Assembly: GCF_030655615.1 (NCBI RefSeq)
Contig: NZ_JAURVJ010000173.1
Location: 1 to 64,000 of the forward strand
Reading direction: 5' to 3'
Length of the DNA stretch: 64,000 nucleotides
DNA from: Nocardioides sp.
GTDB taxonomy: Bacteria; Actinomycetota; Actinomycetes; Propionibacteriales; Nocardioidaceae
Below the pieces are notes generated by a model. The model worked only from the letters and a program-made list of their open reading frames with translations. It was not told where the DNA came from and did not search any database. Shown one piece after another: positions 6,156 to 13,896 of this stretch. A program made the position numbers and the translations under genes. Positions within the stretch are counted from its first letter, which is position 1. Every line of letters begins with the position of its first letter.

Positions 6156-9086
6156 TCAGCTGCAGCCGCTGGTGGAGCCGCAGCCCTCGCACACGTAGCA
6201 GGAGCCGGCGGGGCGCATCTTGGTGCCGCAGGTCATGCAGAGGGGCGAGTCGACGGCGGTGCCGGTGAGCTGCTCGAGGAGCTCGGCGCTGGTGTGGGCG
6301 CTGGTGGCCCGCTCGGCGGGGACGGCGCGGGTGTTGGAGCCCTCGGTGCTCTTGGTCTCCACGACGGCCTCGGGGGTCTCGGCGGCAGGAGTGGACGCCA
6401 CCGGCGAGAGCTCGACGCCGGACTCGATGAGCTCGGAGGCGTTACCGGTCTCCTCGGCGGGCAGGTCGTAGGACCCGGTCTCGAGGTGGCGGCGGCGCTC
6501 GTCGGCGGAGTAGATGCCGAGCATCGAGCGGGCGTCGAAGTCGAGGTAGTCGAGGGCGAGCCGGCGGAAGACGTAGTCCATGAGGGACTGGGCCATCCGG
6601 ACGTCGGGGTCGTCGGTGAGGCCGGCGGGCTCGAAGCTCAGGTTGGTGAACTTCGAGACGTAGGTCTCGAGCGGGACGCCGTACTGCAGGCCGATGGACA
6701 CCGCGATCGAGAAGGCGTCCATCACGCCGGCCAGGGTGGAGCCCTGCTTGCCGAGCTTGAGGAAGACCTCGCCGAGCTGGCCGTCGTCGTGGGCGCCGGA
6801 GGTCATGTAGCCCTCGGCACCGCCGACGGTGAACGACGTGGTGCGCGAGGCGCGCGACTTGGGCAGACGCTTGCGGGTCGGGGCGTAGACGACCTTCTCG
6901 ATGACCTTCTCGACGACCTCGGCCTCGGCGGCGGCACCCGTGGCGTTGGAGTCCTTGCCCTTGTTGTCGCCCTTGCCGTCGGAGAGCGGCTGGCCGACCT
7001 TGCAGTTGTCGCGGTAGACGGCCGTCGCCTTGAGGCCGAGCTTCCAGGACTGCAGGTAGACGTCCTCGATCTCCTCGACCGTGGCGGTCTCGGGCAGGTT
7101 GACCGTCTTGGAGATGGCCCCGGACAGGAACGGCTGGCAGGCGGCCATCATCCGGACGTGGCCCATGGGCTTGAGCGAGCGGGCGCCCATCGCGGTGTCG
7201 AAGACGTCGTAGTGCTCCTGGCGCAGGCCGGGGGCGTCGATGACGTGGCCGTTGTCGGCGATGAAGGCGACGATCGCCTCGACCTGCTCGGGCTGGTAGC
7301 CCATCTTGCGCAGCGCACGCGGGATGGTCTGGTTGACGATCTGCATCGAGCCGCCGCCGACGAGCTTCTTGAACTTGACCAGCGAGAAGTCGGGCTCGAT
7401 GCCCGTGGTGTCGCAGTCCATCATGAAGCCGATGGTGCCGGTGGGCGCGAGCACCGAGGCCTGCGCGTTGCGGTAGCCGTGGGTCTTGCCGAGCTCGACG
7501 ACATCGGCCCAGGCCTGGGTGGCGACCTTGTGGACGGCGCTGTCGGAGATGGCGAGGGTGCGGATCGTGTCGTTGGCCGCCTGGTGCTTGCGCATCACGC
7601 GCTGGTGGGCCTCGGCGTTGCGGGCGTAGCCGGCGTAGGGGCCGACGATCGAGGCGAGCTCGGCCGAGCGCTTGTAGGACTGGCCGGTCATCAGCGAGGT
7701 GATGGTCGCGGCCATCGCGCGGCCGCCGTCGGAGTCGTAGCCCAGGCCCATCGCCATGAGCAGCGCGCCGAGGTTGGCGTAGCCGATGCCGAGCTGGCGG
7801 TAGTTGCGGGTGGTCTCGCCGATCGGCTCGGTCGGGAAGTCGGCGAAGCAGATCGAGATATCCATCGCGGTGATGATGAACTCCACCGCCTTGGCGAACA
7901 GCGGGGCGTCGAAGGTGTCGTCGTCCTTGAGGAACTTGAGCAGGTTGAGCGACGCCAGGTTGCACGAGGAGTTGTCGAGCGACATGTACTCCGAGCAGGG
8001 GTTGGACGCGGTGATGCGGCCCGTCTCGGGGTTGGTGTGCCAGTCGTTGATGGTGTCGTCGTACTGCAGGCCGGGGTCGGCGCAGGCCCACGCGGCCTGG
8101 CTGATCTTGGTGAAGAGCTCGCGGGCGTCGACGCGCTCGATCTCCTCGCCGTTCTTGCGGCCGCGGAGCGCGAAGTCGGTGCCGTCCTCGACGGCGCGCA
8201 TGAACTCGTCACTGACGCGGACCGAGTTGTTGGCGTTCTGGTATTGCACCGAGGTGATGTCGACACCGCCGAGGTCCATGTCGAAGCCGGCGTCACGGAG
8301 GGCGCGGATCTTGTCCTCCTCCTTGGCCTTGGTCTCGACGAACTCGACGATGTCGGGGTGGTCGACGTCGAGGACGACCATCTTGGCCGCGCGACGCGTG
8401 GCGCCACCGGACTTGATGGTGCCGGCCGAGGCGTCAGCGCCGCGCATGAACGAGACCGGACCGGACGCCGTGCCGCCGCTGGAGAGCAGCTCCTTGGACG
8501 AACGGATGCGGGAGAGGTTGAGGCCGGCGCCGGAGCCGCCCTTGAAGATGAAACCCTCCTCCTTGTACCAGTTGAGGATCGAGTCCATCGAGTCGTCGAC
8601 CGAGAGGATGAAGCAGGCCGAGACCTGCTGCGGGCTCTGGGTGCCGACGTTGAACCAGACCGGGCTGTTGAAGGAGAAGTACTGGTTGACCAGGAGCCAG
8701 GTCAGCTCGTGCTCGAAGACCTCGGCGTCGCCGGGGGTCGCGAAGTAGCCGTGGTCGACGCCGGCCTTGGTGTAGGTGACGACGATCCGGTCGATGAGCT
8801 GCTTGAGGCTCCACTCGCGGGCGTCGGTGCCGACGGCGCCGCGGAAGTACTTGGTGGTCACGATGGTCGAGGCGTTGACCGACCAGCTGTCGGGGTATTC
8901 GACCCCGCGCTGCTCGAAGACGGTGGCGCCGGTCTTCCAGTTGGTCTGGACGACGTCGCGACGCTCCCAGGTGAGCTCGTCGTAGGGATGGATGCCCGGG
9001 GTGCTGAAGACACGCTCGAGGGTCAGGCCCTTGCCGGTCGCGGCCCCATCGCTGGCCGTGGTCTTGGCGCTGACGGTCTCGGTCAT
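6156..9086 (-). CDS. nrdJ: vitamin B12-dependent (class II) ribonucleotide reductase
   Basis: This 976-residue adenosylcobalamin-dependent enzyme reduces ribonucleotides to deoxyribonucleotides in the cytosol, with or without oxygen. The catalytic barrel includes NPCSEYMSLDNSSCNLASLN with conserved active-site cysteines and FNVGTQSP upstream. The C-terminus ends in a zinc-ribbon-like cluster (CMTCGTK, CYVCEGCG) that shuttles reducing equivalents. ATG 9086 is chosen because AAGGAG precedes it at good spacing and the residues before it are not conserved. Downstream of nrdR on the same strand, but a hairpin and a separate promoter lie between them. The promoter resembles the PafBC DNA-damage type, so induction by DNA damage is likely. 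Confidence 0.95.
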   Translation of the reverse strand: MTETVSAKTTASDGAATGKGLTLERVFSTPGIHPYDELTWERRDVVQTNWKTGATVFEQRGVEYPDSWSVNASTIVTTKYFRGAVGTDAREWSLKQLIDRIVVTYTKAGVDHGYFATPGDAEVFEHELTWLLVNQYFSFNSPVWFNVGTQSPQQVSACFILSVDDSMDSILNWYKEEGFIFKGGSGAGLNLSRIRSSKELLSSGGTASGPVSFMRGADASAGTIKSGGATRRAAKMVVLDVDHPDIVEFVETKAKEEDKIRALRDAGFDMDLGGVDITSVQYQNANNSVRVSDEFMRAVEDGTDFALRGRKNGEEIERVDARELFTKISQAAWACADPGLQYDDTINDWHTNPETGRITASNPCSEYMSLDNSSCNLASLNLLKFLKDDDTFDAPLFAKAVEFIITAMDISICFADFPTEPIGETTRNYRQLGIGYANLGALLMAMGLGYDSDGGRAMAATITSLMTGQSYKRSAELASIVGPYAGYARNAEAHQRVMRKHQAANDTIRTLAISDSAVHKVATQAWADVVELGKTHGYRNAQASVLAPTGTIGFMMDCDTTGIEPDFSLVKFKKLVGGGSMQIVNQTIPRALRKMGYQPEQVEAIVAFIADNGHVIDAPGLRQEHYDVFDTAMGARSLKPMGHVRMMAACQPFLSGAISKTVNLPETATVEEIEDVYLQSWKLGLKATAVYRDNCKVGQPLSDGKGDNKGKDSNATGAAAEAEVVEKVIEKVVYAPTRKRLPKSRASRTTSFTVGGAEGYMTSGAHDDGQLGEVFLKLGKQGSTLAGVMDAFSIAVSIGLQYGVPLETYVSKFTNLSFEPAGLTDDPDVRMAQSLMDYVFRRLALDYLDFDARSMLGIYSADERRRHLETGSYDLPAEETGNASELIESGVELSPVASTPAAETPEAVVETKSTEGSNTRAVPAERATSAHTSAELLEQLTGTAVDSPLCMTCGTKMRPAGSCYVCEGCGSTSGCS

Positions 9087-9134
9087 GTGCTGTCTCCTTG
9101 AGGATTCCCGAACGGGGAGGGGGTGACGGTTGTC

Positions 9135-9156
9135 AGTGTTGCGGGGACCACCGACA
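9135..9156 (-). promoter_or_regulatory. PafBC-type DNA-damage promoter of nrdJ
   Basis: On the minus strand TGTCGGTG (9156-9149) is followed by eight bases and the -10-like AACACT (9140-9135). This matches the mycobacterial tTGTCRGTG-N8-TANNNT motif except for the first -10 base. Transcription would start about 40 bases before nrdJ. A plus-strand TGTCAGTG (9131-9138) overlaps it in inverted orientation. Confidence 0.65.
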
Positions 9157-9204
9157 GTCCTGAGGGGGTCGGCGTCGTCCCGGGGTGTGGGGGGTGAGGT
9201 GGTA

Positions 9205-9240
9205 CGCCCGGCAGGCAGCTTCCCCACTGCCTACCGGGCG
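9205..9240 (-). terminator. hairpin between nrdR and nrdJ
   Basis: A 14-base stem with one mismatch (9205-9218 with 9227-9240) and an 8-base loop begins eight bases after the nrdR stop. No strong T-tract follows. It may terminate or attenuate the nrdR transcript, making nrdJ depend on its own promoter. Confidence 0.6.
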
Positions 9241-9248
9241 GTCTGTGG

Positions 9249-9722
9249 TCAGCCCGTGGGCTGAGCGAGGGGTGGGAGGGCGTCGGCGTGCATGGACGCG
9301 ATCTCCTTGATGAAGTCGTCGGCCGACTCGAAGGCGCGGTAGACGCTGGCGAACCTGAGGTAGGCGACCTCGTCGAGGGCCCGGAGCGGGCCGAGGATGG
9401 CCAGCCCGACCTCGTGGGCGGGCACCTCGGCGGCACCGGTGAGGCGCAGCGCGTCCTCGACGTCCTGGCCGAGGCAGGCGAGCTGGGCGTCGGTGACCGG
9501 GCGGCCCTTGCAGGCCTTGCGGACGCCGGCGACGGCCTTGTCGCGGGTGAAGGGCTCGGTCGCGCCGGAGCGCTTGAGCACGGTCAGCTGCATCAGCTCG
9601 ACGGTGGTGAACCGCTTCTCGCACGACAGGCACGAGCGGCGGCGGCGGATCGAGCCGCCGTCGTCGGCGACGCGGGAGTCGAGGACCTTCGTGTCGGTGC
9701 CGCGGCAGTAGGGGCAGTGCAC
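9249..9722 (-). CDS. nrdR: transcriptional repressor NrdR
   Basis: A 157-residue ATP/dATP-sensing repressor of ribonucleotide reductase genes. The N-terminal zinc ribbon is visible ([16 protein letters not shown], then [13 protein letters not shown] with the second cysteine pair), followed by the ATP-cone domain ([22 protein letters not shown]). The GTG at 9722 directly starts the zinc ribbon and has GGAGAGGAG upstream; longer starts add an unconserved 29-residue extension. It precedes nrdJ, its expected target. Two NrdR-box-like repeats lie about 120-165 bases upstream, so it is probably autoregulated. Confidence 0.93.
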   Translation of the reverse strand: MHCPYCRGTDTKVLDSRVADDGGSIRRRRSCLSCEKRFTTVELMQLTVLKRSGATEPFTRDKAVAGVRKACKGRPVTDAQLACLGQDVEDALRLTGAAEVPAHEVGLAILGPLRALDEVAYLRFASVYRAFESADDFIKEIASMHADALPPLAQPTG

Positions 9723-9844
9723 GATGATCTCCTCTCCTGGGTCGTCTCGGGCGTGCTCGTAGGACCCGTGAGGGCCTGTGGATAACGCAGCTTCTCCTGG
9801 GGAGAACATCCGCGTGGCTGTGGGTCTTCCGCATCTGGATGTGG

Positions 9845-9884
9845 ACTAGATGTGGATAACTACATCGTTGTAAGTACTAGATGT
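9845..9884 (-). promoter_or_regulatory. paired NrdR boxes upstream of nrdR
   Basis: ACTAGATGT occurs at 9845-9853 and again at 9876-9884, exactly 31 bases apart, or three helical turns. On the minus strand they read CCACATCTAGTCC and ACAACATCTAGTACT, close to the known actinobacterial NrdR box. Pairs spaced by about three turns are the rule for NrdR operators. A palindromic TACAACGATGTA lies between them. Confidence 0.7.
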
Positions 9885-10109
9885 TGTGGTGACAGTACGC
9901 GGCCCGCGGACGGGTGCGCAACCCGATCGGCACAATTGATCGAGGTTGTTTGCCGCGCGGACCGCCGGTGAGGCAAAGCCGCAGGTCAGGGGCCTGTACG
10001 ACGCCCCGACGACCTGGTCCGGACCACCCGGGCGACGGCGTGTCGGGGCCGCCCGGGTCCCCCGCACGAGGGGTTGCCGAGGCCGGGAGGCCCGGCCTAG
10101 CGTCGACCC
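9885..10109. other. gene-free interval with strong inverted repeats before nupC
   Basis: No coding region is supported between the nrdR regulatory sites and nupC. A nested structure can be drawn at 9958-10021: outer CGGAC/GTCCG, inner CAGGTC/GACCTG and GGGGC/GCCCC, with a GGCAAAGCC turn. Two further perfect hairpins follow, ACCCGGGCG with CGCCCGGGT and GGCCGGG with CCCGGCC around AGG. A -35 TTGCCG (10073-10078) and -10 TAGCGT (10098-10103) place the nupC start at its own GTG, so the structures would lie outside that transcript. Confidence 0.45.
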
Positions 10110-11414
10110 GTGCCGGCTCCCCTCCTCGCCTCGGTCACCGACCTGCGCGGCGCCCTCGGCCTGGTGCTCCTGCTGCTCGTGGCCTGGGGACTGTCGAAGG
10201 GCAGACGCCTCGTCTCGTGGCGGACCGTCGGGGTCGCCCTCGGCCTCCAGGTCGGCTTCGCGCTGCTCGTGCTGCGCTGGGGCCCCGGTGAGCGCGGCCT
10301 CGGCTGGGTGTCCGACCGCGTCGAGTCGCTGATCGGCTACGCCAACGAGGGCACGGCGTTCGTGTTCGGGCCGCTGCTCGAGGTCGGCGAGGAGAACGAG
10401 ACGATCTTCGCCCTTCAGGTGCTGCCGGTGATCGTGTTCCTCGGCGCCCTCATCGGCCTCCTCTACTACCTGCGCGTGATCCAGTGGACGACCTACCTCG
10501 TCGGCGGTGCCCTCTCGAAGGTGCTGGGCGTGGGCCGGGTCGAGGCCCTCTACGCCGGCACGGTCGTCTTCCTCGGCATGAGCGAGGCGCCGCTGATGAT
10601 CCAGGGCTACCTCGCCCGGTTGCGCCGCTCCCAGCTCTTCACCGTGATGACCGCCGGCTTCGCGGCCGCCGCCGGGTCGACGCTGGTCGGCTACTCCCTG
10701 TTGGGCGCGCCCCTGGAGTACCTCCTGGCGGCGACCGTGATGAACGCCCCGGCCTCGCTGCTGATGGCCAAGCTGATGTGGCCCGACGGCGCCGACACCC
10801 CGACCGACACCCCGGCCGGCACCCCGACCGACACCCCGACCGCACGGACAGCCGACGCCGATGAGATCGACGTGCGGGACGTGCGCGACGAGGAGTCCGC
10901 CAACGTCATCGACGCCCTCGGCCGCGGCGCGATGGCCGGCGGCCGGATCGCGGTCACGGTGGGAGCGCTGCTCATCGCCTTCGTGGCCGTGATCGCGCTC
11001 GCCAACGGCATCCTCGGGGCGGTCGGCGGCTGGTTCGGCGCCGACGACCTCACGTTCGAGCTGCTGCTCGGGCGGGCCTTCGCACCCCTGGCCTGGCTGC
11101 TCGGCGTGCCGTGGTCGGAGGCGACCGACGCCGGCTCGTGGATCGGGCAGAAGACCGTGCTCAACGAGTTCGTCGCCTACGCCGACTTCGGCCCGCAGGT
11201 CGGCGACCTCTCGCCGGTGACGGTCGCGGTGGTGACGTTCGCGTTGGCCGGGTTCGCCAACTTCTCCTCCATCGCCATCCAGATCGGCGCGCTGGGGTCG
11301 CTGGTCCCCGAGCGCCGGGCGGAGGTGGCCAGGCTCGGCCTGCTGGCCCTGCTCGCGGGCAGCCTCGCCAACCTTGCCAACGCCGCGATCGCCGGCGTCG
11401 TCATCTCACTCTGA
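10110..11414 (+). CDS. concentrative nucleoside transporter (NupC/CNT family)
   Basis: A 434-residue inner-membrane cation-coupled nucleoside importer. The family hallmarks are present: GMSEAPLMIQGYLA in the first half, the MNAPASLLMAKLM repeat, GWFG, and the C-terminal block FALAGFANFSSIAIQIGALG. About ten hydrophobic segments are visible. GTG 10110 follows a TAGCGT -10 box by six bases, indicating a leaderless mRNA. Position next to nrdR/nrdJ suggests supply of nucleosides to DNA-precursor metabolism. A hydrophilic loop at residues about 226-250 carries four 12-base repeats coding DTPT-like units, unusual for the family. Confidence 0.88.
   Translation: MPAPLLASVTDLRGALGLVLLLLVAWGLSKGRRLVSWRTVGVALGLQVGFALLVLRWGPGERGLGWVSDRVESLIGYANEGTAFVFGPLLEVGEENETIFALQVLPVIVFLGALIGLLYYLRVIQWTTYLVGGALSKVLGVGRVEALYAGTVVFLGMSEAPLMIQGYLARLRRSQLFTVMTAGFAAAAGSTLVGYSLLGAPLEYLLAATVMNAPASLLMAKLMWPDGADTPTDTPAGTPTDTPTARTADADEIDVRDVRDEESANVIDALGRGAMAGGRIAVTVGALLIAFVAVIALANGILGAVGGWFGADDLTFELLLGRAFAPLAWLLGVPWSEATDAGSWIGQKTVLNEFVAYADFGPQVGDLSPVTVAVVTFALAGFANFSSIAIQIGALGSLVPERRAEVARLGLLALLAGSLANLANAAIAGVVISL
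10794..10841 (+). repeat. in-frame 12-bp tandem repeat (x4) in nupC
   Basis: Four consecutive 12-base units of the type GACACCCCGACC encode DTPT, DTPA, GTPT and DTPT. They sit in a cytoplasmic loop between conserved membrane segments. Being a multiple of three, copy-number change would preserve the frame. Confidence 0.85.
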
Positions 11415-11480
11415 CTCCTCCTCGCGCCCCCTCCCGCTCGGCGCGCCGACGTCGCTGGGGACGTCGGTGACAATGGGCGG

Positions 11481-11807
11481 GTGGCACAGGGGAAGCGAGC
11501 CGGAGCGCGGCCGAAGCGACGGTTCCGCCCGATCCTGCTCGGGCTCGCGCTCGGCGTGACCGCCGCCGTGGTCGCCTGGGGCTACCTCGTCCTCGCCGCC
11601 ATCGACTTCGGCACCAGTGCCCGAGACGGCGACGAGACCGCCTGGTGGTTCCTCGCCATCGCCGCCGTCGGTGCCGTGCTGTGCCTGTTCCTGGCCCTGG
11701 TCCTGGTCGCGCGGATCGGCCGCGCGCTCGGCGTCACGCGGGCGCCTACCTCCGACGCGCCGAGCGCGGCTCCCGACGAGCCGGGCGGGCGTCGCGCGGC
11801 TCGCTGA
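11481..11807 (+). CDS. small two-TM membrane protein
   Basis: A 108-residue protein with a basic N-terminus (about 15 residues rich in Lys and Arg), two hydrophobic helices at about 18-40 and 55-80, and a disordered charged tail. No recognised family. GTG 11481 lies six bases after a GACAAT box, consistent with a leaderless transcript. It is separated from nupC by 66 bases and is probably a separate unit. The function is unknown. Confidence 0.6.
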   Translation: MAQGKRAGARPKRRFRPILLGLALGVTAAVVAWGYLVLAAIDFGTSARDGDETAWWFLAIAAVGAVLCLFLALVLVARIGRALGVTRAPTSDAPSAAPDEPGGRRAAR

Positions 11808-11910
11808 CACGACCCGGGCGACGGGCCGGCTCACGGGTTTGGGCGTTTTCGTGGCGCGCGACGCCGCGGACTCCTAACCTGAGGTCGCCCTGCGAGACCG
11901 AGGTGGACCC

Positions 11911-12441
11911 GTGGCCACGAAGTACGACGTCCGCGTGACGGAGGCGAGCGCCTCCGCCACCCGCTTCCATGCCGTCTGCGCCTGCAGCTGCGGCTGGTAC
12001 GGCAACGCCGAGGCCACCCGCGAGCCGGTCGCCCTCGCCGAGGCCGCGCGCGAGCGCGTCGAGCACCTCCTCGAGGCCCACCCCAAGCAGACGCCGTCGG
12101 CGTTCTTCCGACCGCGGGCGCACGCGCGCTACAAGCACCCGCGCTCGCTCAGCGCCGCCAGCCCGCACGGCAAGCGCTGGTCGCGCTACGCCGCCTGCGC
12201 CTGCGGCTGGACCGACACCGTCAAGGCCGGCTCCCCCGACGGCGCTGCCCGGGTGGCCCGCGCCCGGCACCGCGCCCACGTGCAGCTGCAGACCGGGCGT
12301 ACGCCGTGGCGCGACTACGCCGTGATGGCGCTGGTCGTGCTCGTGGTCGTCGGGCTGTGCGTCGCCCTGGCCGTGGTTGCGATCGAGGCGGCAGGCGGGG
12401 ATCCGAAGGACCTCACCGACCTGGGGTCGTTGCTCGGCTGA
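11911..12441 (+). CDS. hypothetical protein with duplicated CxCGW motif and C-terminal TM
   Basis: A 176-residue protein of unknown function. It has two similar cysteine-tryptophan motifs, CACSCGWYG near residue 23 and CACGCGWTD near 97, each followed by a stretch ending in Ala-rich helices (EHLLEAH; RHRAHV). This looks like an internal duplication of a small metal-binding or ligand-binding module. A single membrane helix at about 137-162 anchors the C-terminus. GTG 11911 has GAGGTGG upstream, and TAACCT at 11873 could be the -10 box. Its transcript ends at the double hairpin just downstream. Confidence 0.65.
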   Translation: MATKYDVRVTEASASATRFHAVCACSCGWYGNAEATREPVALAEAARERVEHLLEAHPKQTPSAFFRPRAHARYKHPRSLSAASPHGKRWSRYAACACGWTDTVKAGSPDGAARVARARHRAHVQLQTGRTPWRDYAVMALVVLVVVGLCVALAVVAIEAAGGDPKDLTDLGSLLG

Positions 12442-12468
12442 GCGCTCCGGCGCCTCTCACCTGCAGAG

Positions 12469-12556
12469 GCTGTCGGGTGCGGGAGTCGTCTTCCCTCGAC
12501 TCCGCACCCGACAGCACTCTGGGGGTTCGCCCGCCGGGGTCGAGTCGGCGGGCGAA
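12469..12556. terminator. tandem hairpins, bidirectional terminator
   Basis: The first stem pairs 12469-12488 with 12497-12515 (19 pairs, one bulged G, 8-base loop). The second pairs 12526-12536 with 12546-12556 perfectly (11 pairs, 9-base loop). They fill the gap between the convergent CxCGW gene and the LysM gene, so they can stop transcription from both sides. Confidence 0.8.
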
Positions 12557-12567
12557 GCTAGGGGCCG

Positions 12568-12876
12568 TCAGGCCGGGACCTCGAGGCTCTGGCCGGCGCC
12601 GAGGACGACGGAGTCGAGGCTGTTGAGGTCGACGAGGTGGTTCATCATGTCGCGCACGTCGCGGCCCTCGGACACGTCGGAGGCGATCTCCCAGAGGGTC
12701 TGGCCGGGCTCGACGACGACCGTCTCGGTGGCCCCGGCCTCGTTGGTGGCAACTGAGCCGTCGGCGAGGAGGACCGCCATCGCGATCAGCGTGGTGAAGG
12801 CCAGCACGAACACCACCAGACGTCCACGGCGGGTCAGCCGGTAGTCGGGAACGTGGGTCATGGTCGTGGTGTTCAT
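12568..12876 (-). CDS. membrane-anchored LysM protein, candidate SOS division inhibitor
   Basis: A 102-residue protein with a single membrane helix at about 17-37 (RLVVFVLAFTTLIAMAVLL) followed by an extracellular LysM domain (VEPGQTLWEIASD to AGQSLEVPA). ATG 12876 is chosen because AGGAGG lies just upstream; the longer frame has no such signal. Two genes from lexA, it resembles in size and layout the SOS division suppressors YneA of Bacillus, which has a TM segment and LysM next to lexA. Its upstream region has three LexA-like boxes and a PafBC-type promoter. A role in halting septation after DNA damage is therefore a reasonable inference, not shown. Confidence 0.75.
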   Translation of the reverse strand: MNTTTMTHVPDYRLTRRGRLVVFVLAFTTLIAMAVLLADGSVATNEAGATETVVVEPGQTLWEIASDVSEGRDVRDMMNHLVDLNSLDSVVLGAGQSLEVPA

Positions 12877-12913
12877 GGGTGCCTCCTGGGGAAGTGGTGC
12901 GCTCTCGACCTGA

Positions 12914-12935
12914 TGTCTAGTGGTGGCCACCGACA
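12914..12935 (-). promoter_or_regulatory. PafBC-type promoter of the LysM gene
   Basis: TGTCGGTG (12935-12928 on the minus strand), eight bases, then TAGACA (12919-12914) as -10. This fits the LexA-independent damage promoter apart from the last -10 base. Transcription would begin about 30 bases before the ATG, leaving room for the AGGAGG site. Confidence 0.7.
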
Positions 12936-12947
12936 GTTCAGATCAGT

Positions 12948-13016
12948 TCGAACACCTGAGCGACTCTAGATCAGGTGTTCGAACGCACGCAAGCCCTCAG
13001 GCGAACATTTGTTCTA
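12948..13016. promoter_or_regulatory. cluster of three LexA-like boxes
   Basis: Against the actinobacterial consensus TCGAAC-N4-GTTCGA, the sites are TCGAACACCTGAGCGA (12948-12963), TAGATCAGGTGTTCGA (12967-12982) and GCGAACATTTGTTCTA (13001-13016). Each keeps at least one good half-site, and the third has one mismatch per half. They lie upstream of the LysM gene; the third overlaps the stop codon of the neighbouring dehydrogenase. Confidence 0.65.
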
Positions 13017-13811
13017 ACGCCTCCGCAGCGCCCGGCGCCCCTGCTTCTCGAACAGCGCGATGCCGGCACCCGCCAGCGACGGCGCCAGGGTGGAGGCCCG
13101 CATCGCTCCCCCGCGCCAGGCCGGGATGGTCCGCAGCACCCGGCGCGACCCCACCAGCCCGAGCACGGCGTCGGCGACCTCGTCGGTCGTGAGCAGCCGC
13201 CCGCCGGAGCTCACGAGGCGCTTGCCGGTGCCGTCGGACATGGCGTCGACCATCGCCGTCGCCACCCCGTCGGGCAGCACCGCGTGCACGTCGACCCCGG
13301 CCGGCGCCTCGATGGCGACGGAGGTCGTCACCGAGACGACCGCGGCCTTGGTGGCGGCGTACGTCGACAGCCCCGGCACGGGACCGAGGCCGGACAGCGA
13401 GGCGACGTTGACCAGCGACCCGGCCCCCGAGCCCGTGGCGAACGCGTCGAGCGCGGCCCGCATCCCCCACAGCACGCCGAGCAGGTTGATCTCGACGAGC
13501 CCGCGGACCTGCTCGTCGGAGAGGGCGACCAGGTCGCCGTCCCAGCCGACGCCGGCGTTGTTGACCCACACCCCCAGCGGCGCGAGCCCGCTCGCCGCCT
13601 CGGCGACCGTCCGGTGGGAGGCCGGGTCGCGGACGTCCTGGGCGATCCCGGTCGCCCCGATCTCGGCGGCCGTCGTGGCGACCGCCCCGGCGTCGACGTC
13701 GGTGACGACGACGCGGTGACCGGCGGCGACGAGCCGCTCGGCGACCGCCCGCCCGATGCCGCGGGCGGCCCCGGTGACGACGGCGGAGGTGGGCGAGGAG
13801 GCGGTGACCAT
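13014..13811 (-). CDS. short-chain dehydrogenase/reductase
   Basis: A 265-residue SDR enzyme with the NAD(P)-binding motif TGAARGIG near residue 12, NNAG near 85 and the active-site STYAATKAA (Tyr-Lys pair) near 150. The substrate is unknown. ATG 13811 starts [14 protein letters not shown]; longer starts would run through the lexA operator and are rejected. It diverges from lexA, with one LexA box between the two starts, so it may be partly SOS-controlled. Its 3' end overlaps another LexA-like site belonging to the LysM gene. Confidence 0.8.
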   Translation of the reverse strand: MVTASSPTSAVVTGAARGIGRAVAERLVAAGHRVVVTDVDAGAVATTAAEIGATGIAQDVRDPASHRTVAEAASGLAPLGVWVNNAGVGWDGDLVALSDEQVRGLVEINLLGVLWGMRAALDAFATGSGAGSLVNVASLSGLGPVPGLSTYAATKAAVVSVTTSVAIEAPAGVDVHAVLPDGVATAMVDAMSDGTGKRLVSSGGRLLTTDEVADAVLGLVGSRRVLRTIPAWRGGAMRASTLAPSLAGAGIALFEKQGRRALRRR

Positions 13812-13849
13812 GGGCCAAGAGTCCCAGGCCGGACCACGCGACACGCCGT

Positions 13850-13865
13850 TCGAACACCTGTTTGA
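13850..13865. promoter_or_regulatory. LexA box upstream of lexA
   Basis: TCGAACACCTGTTTGA differs from TCGAAC-N4-GTTCGA at one position. It lies 31 bases before the lexA ATG and 38 bases before the divergent dehydrogenase ATG, as expected for autoregulation. Confidence 0.85.
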
Positions 13866-13896
13866 AATCGCCGGTCGTCGGTGGGACCCTGAGCCC

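Noticed and set aside
6066-9101. 1011-residue open frame on the plus strand
   Set aside because: Antisense of nrdJ. Composition is almost only Gly, Val, Ala, Arg, Asp and Leu, typical of high-GC shadow frames.
9131-9146. Plus-strand damage promoter TGTCAGTG near nrdJ
   Set aside because: No TANNNT follows after eight bases on the plus strand; kept only as part of the inverted pair.
9087-9248. Cobalamin riboswitch before nrdJ
   Set aside because: The conserved GCCACTG box and the AAGCC core are missing; a DNA-damage promoter and a hairpin account for the interval.
9958-10021. c-di-GMP-I riboswitch before nupC
   Set aside because: GGCAAAGCC resembles one half of the motif, but the first-stem GGGCAAACC and GAAA tetraloop are absent.
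13756-13896. N-terminal extension of LexA from an upstream ATG
   Set aside because: It would put the LexA box inside the coding sequence, and the residues are not conserved LexA sequence.
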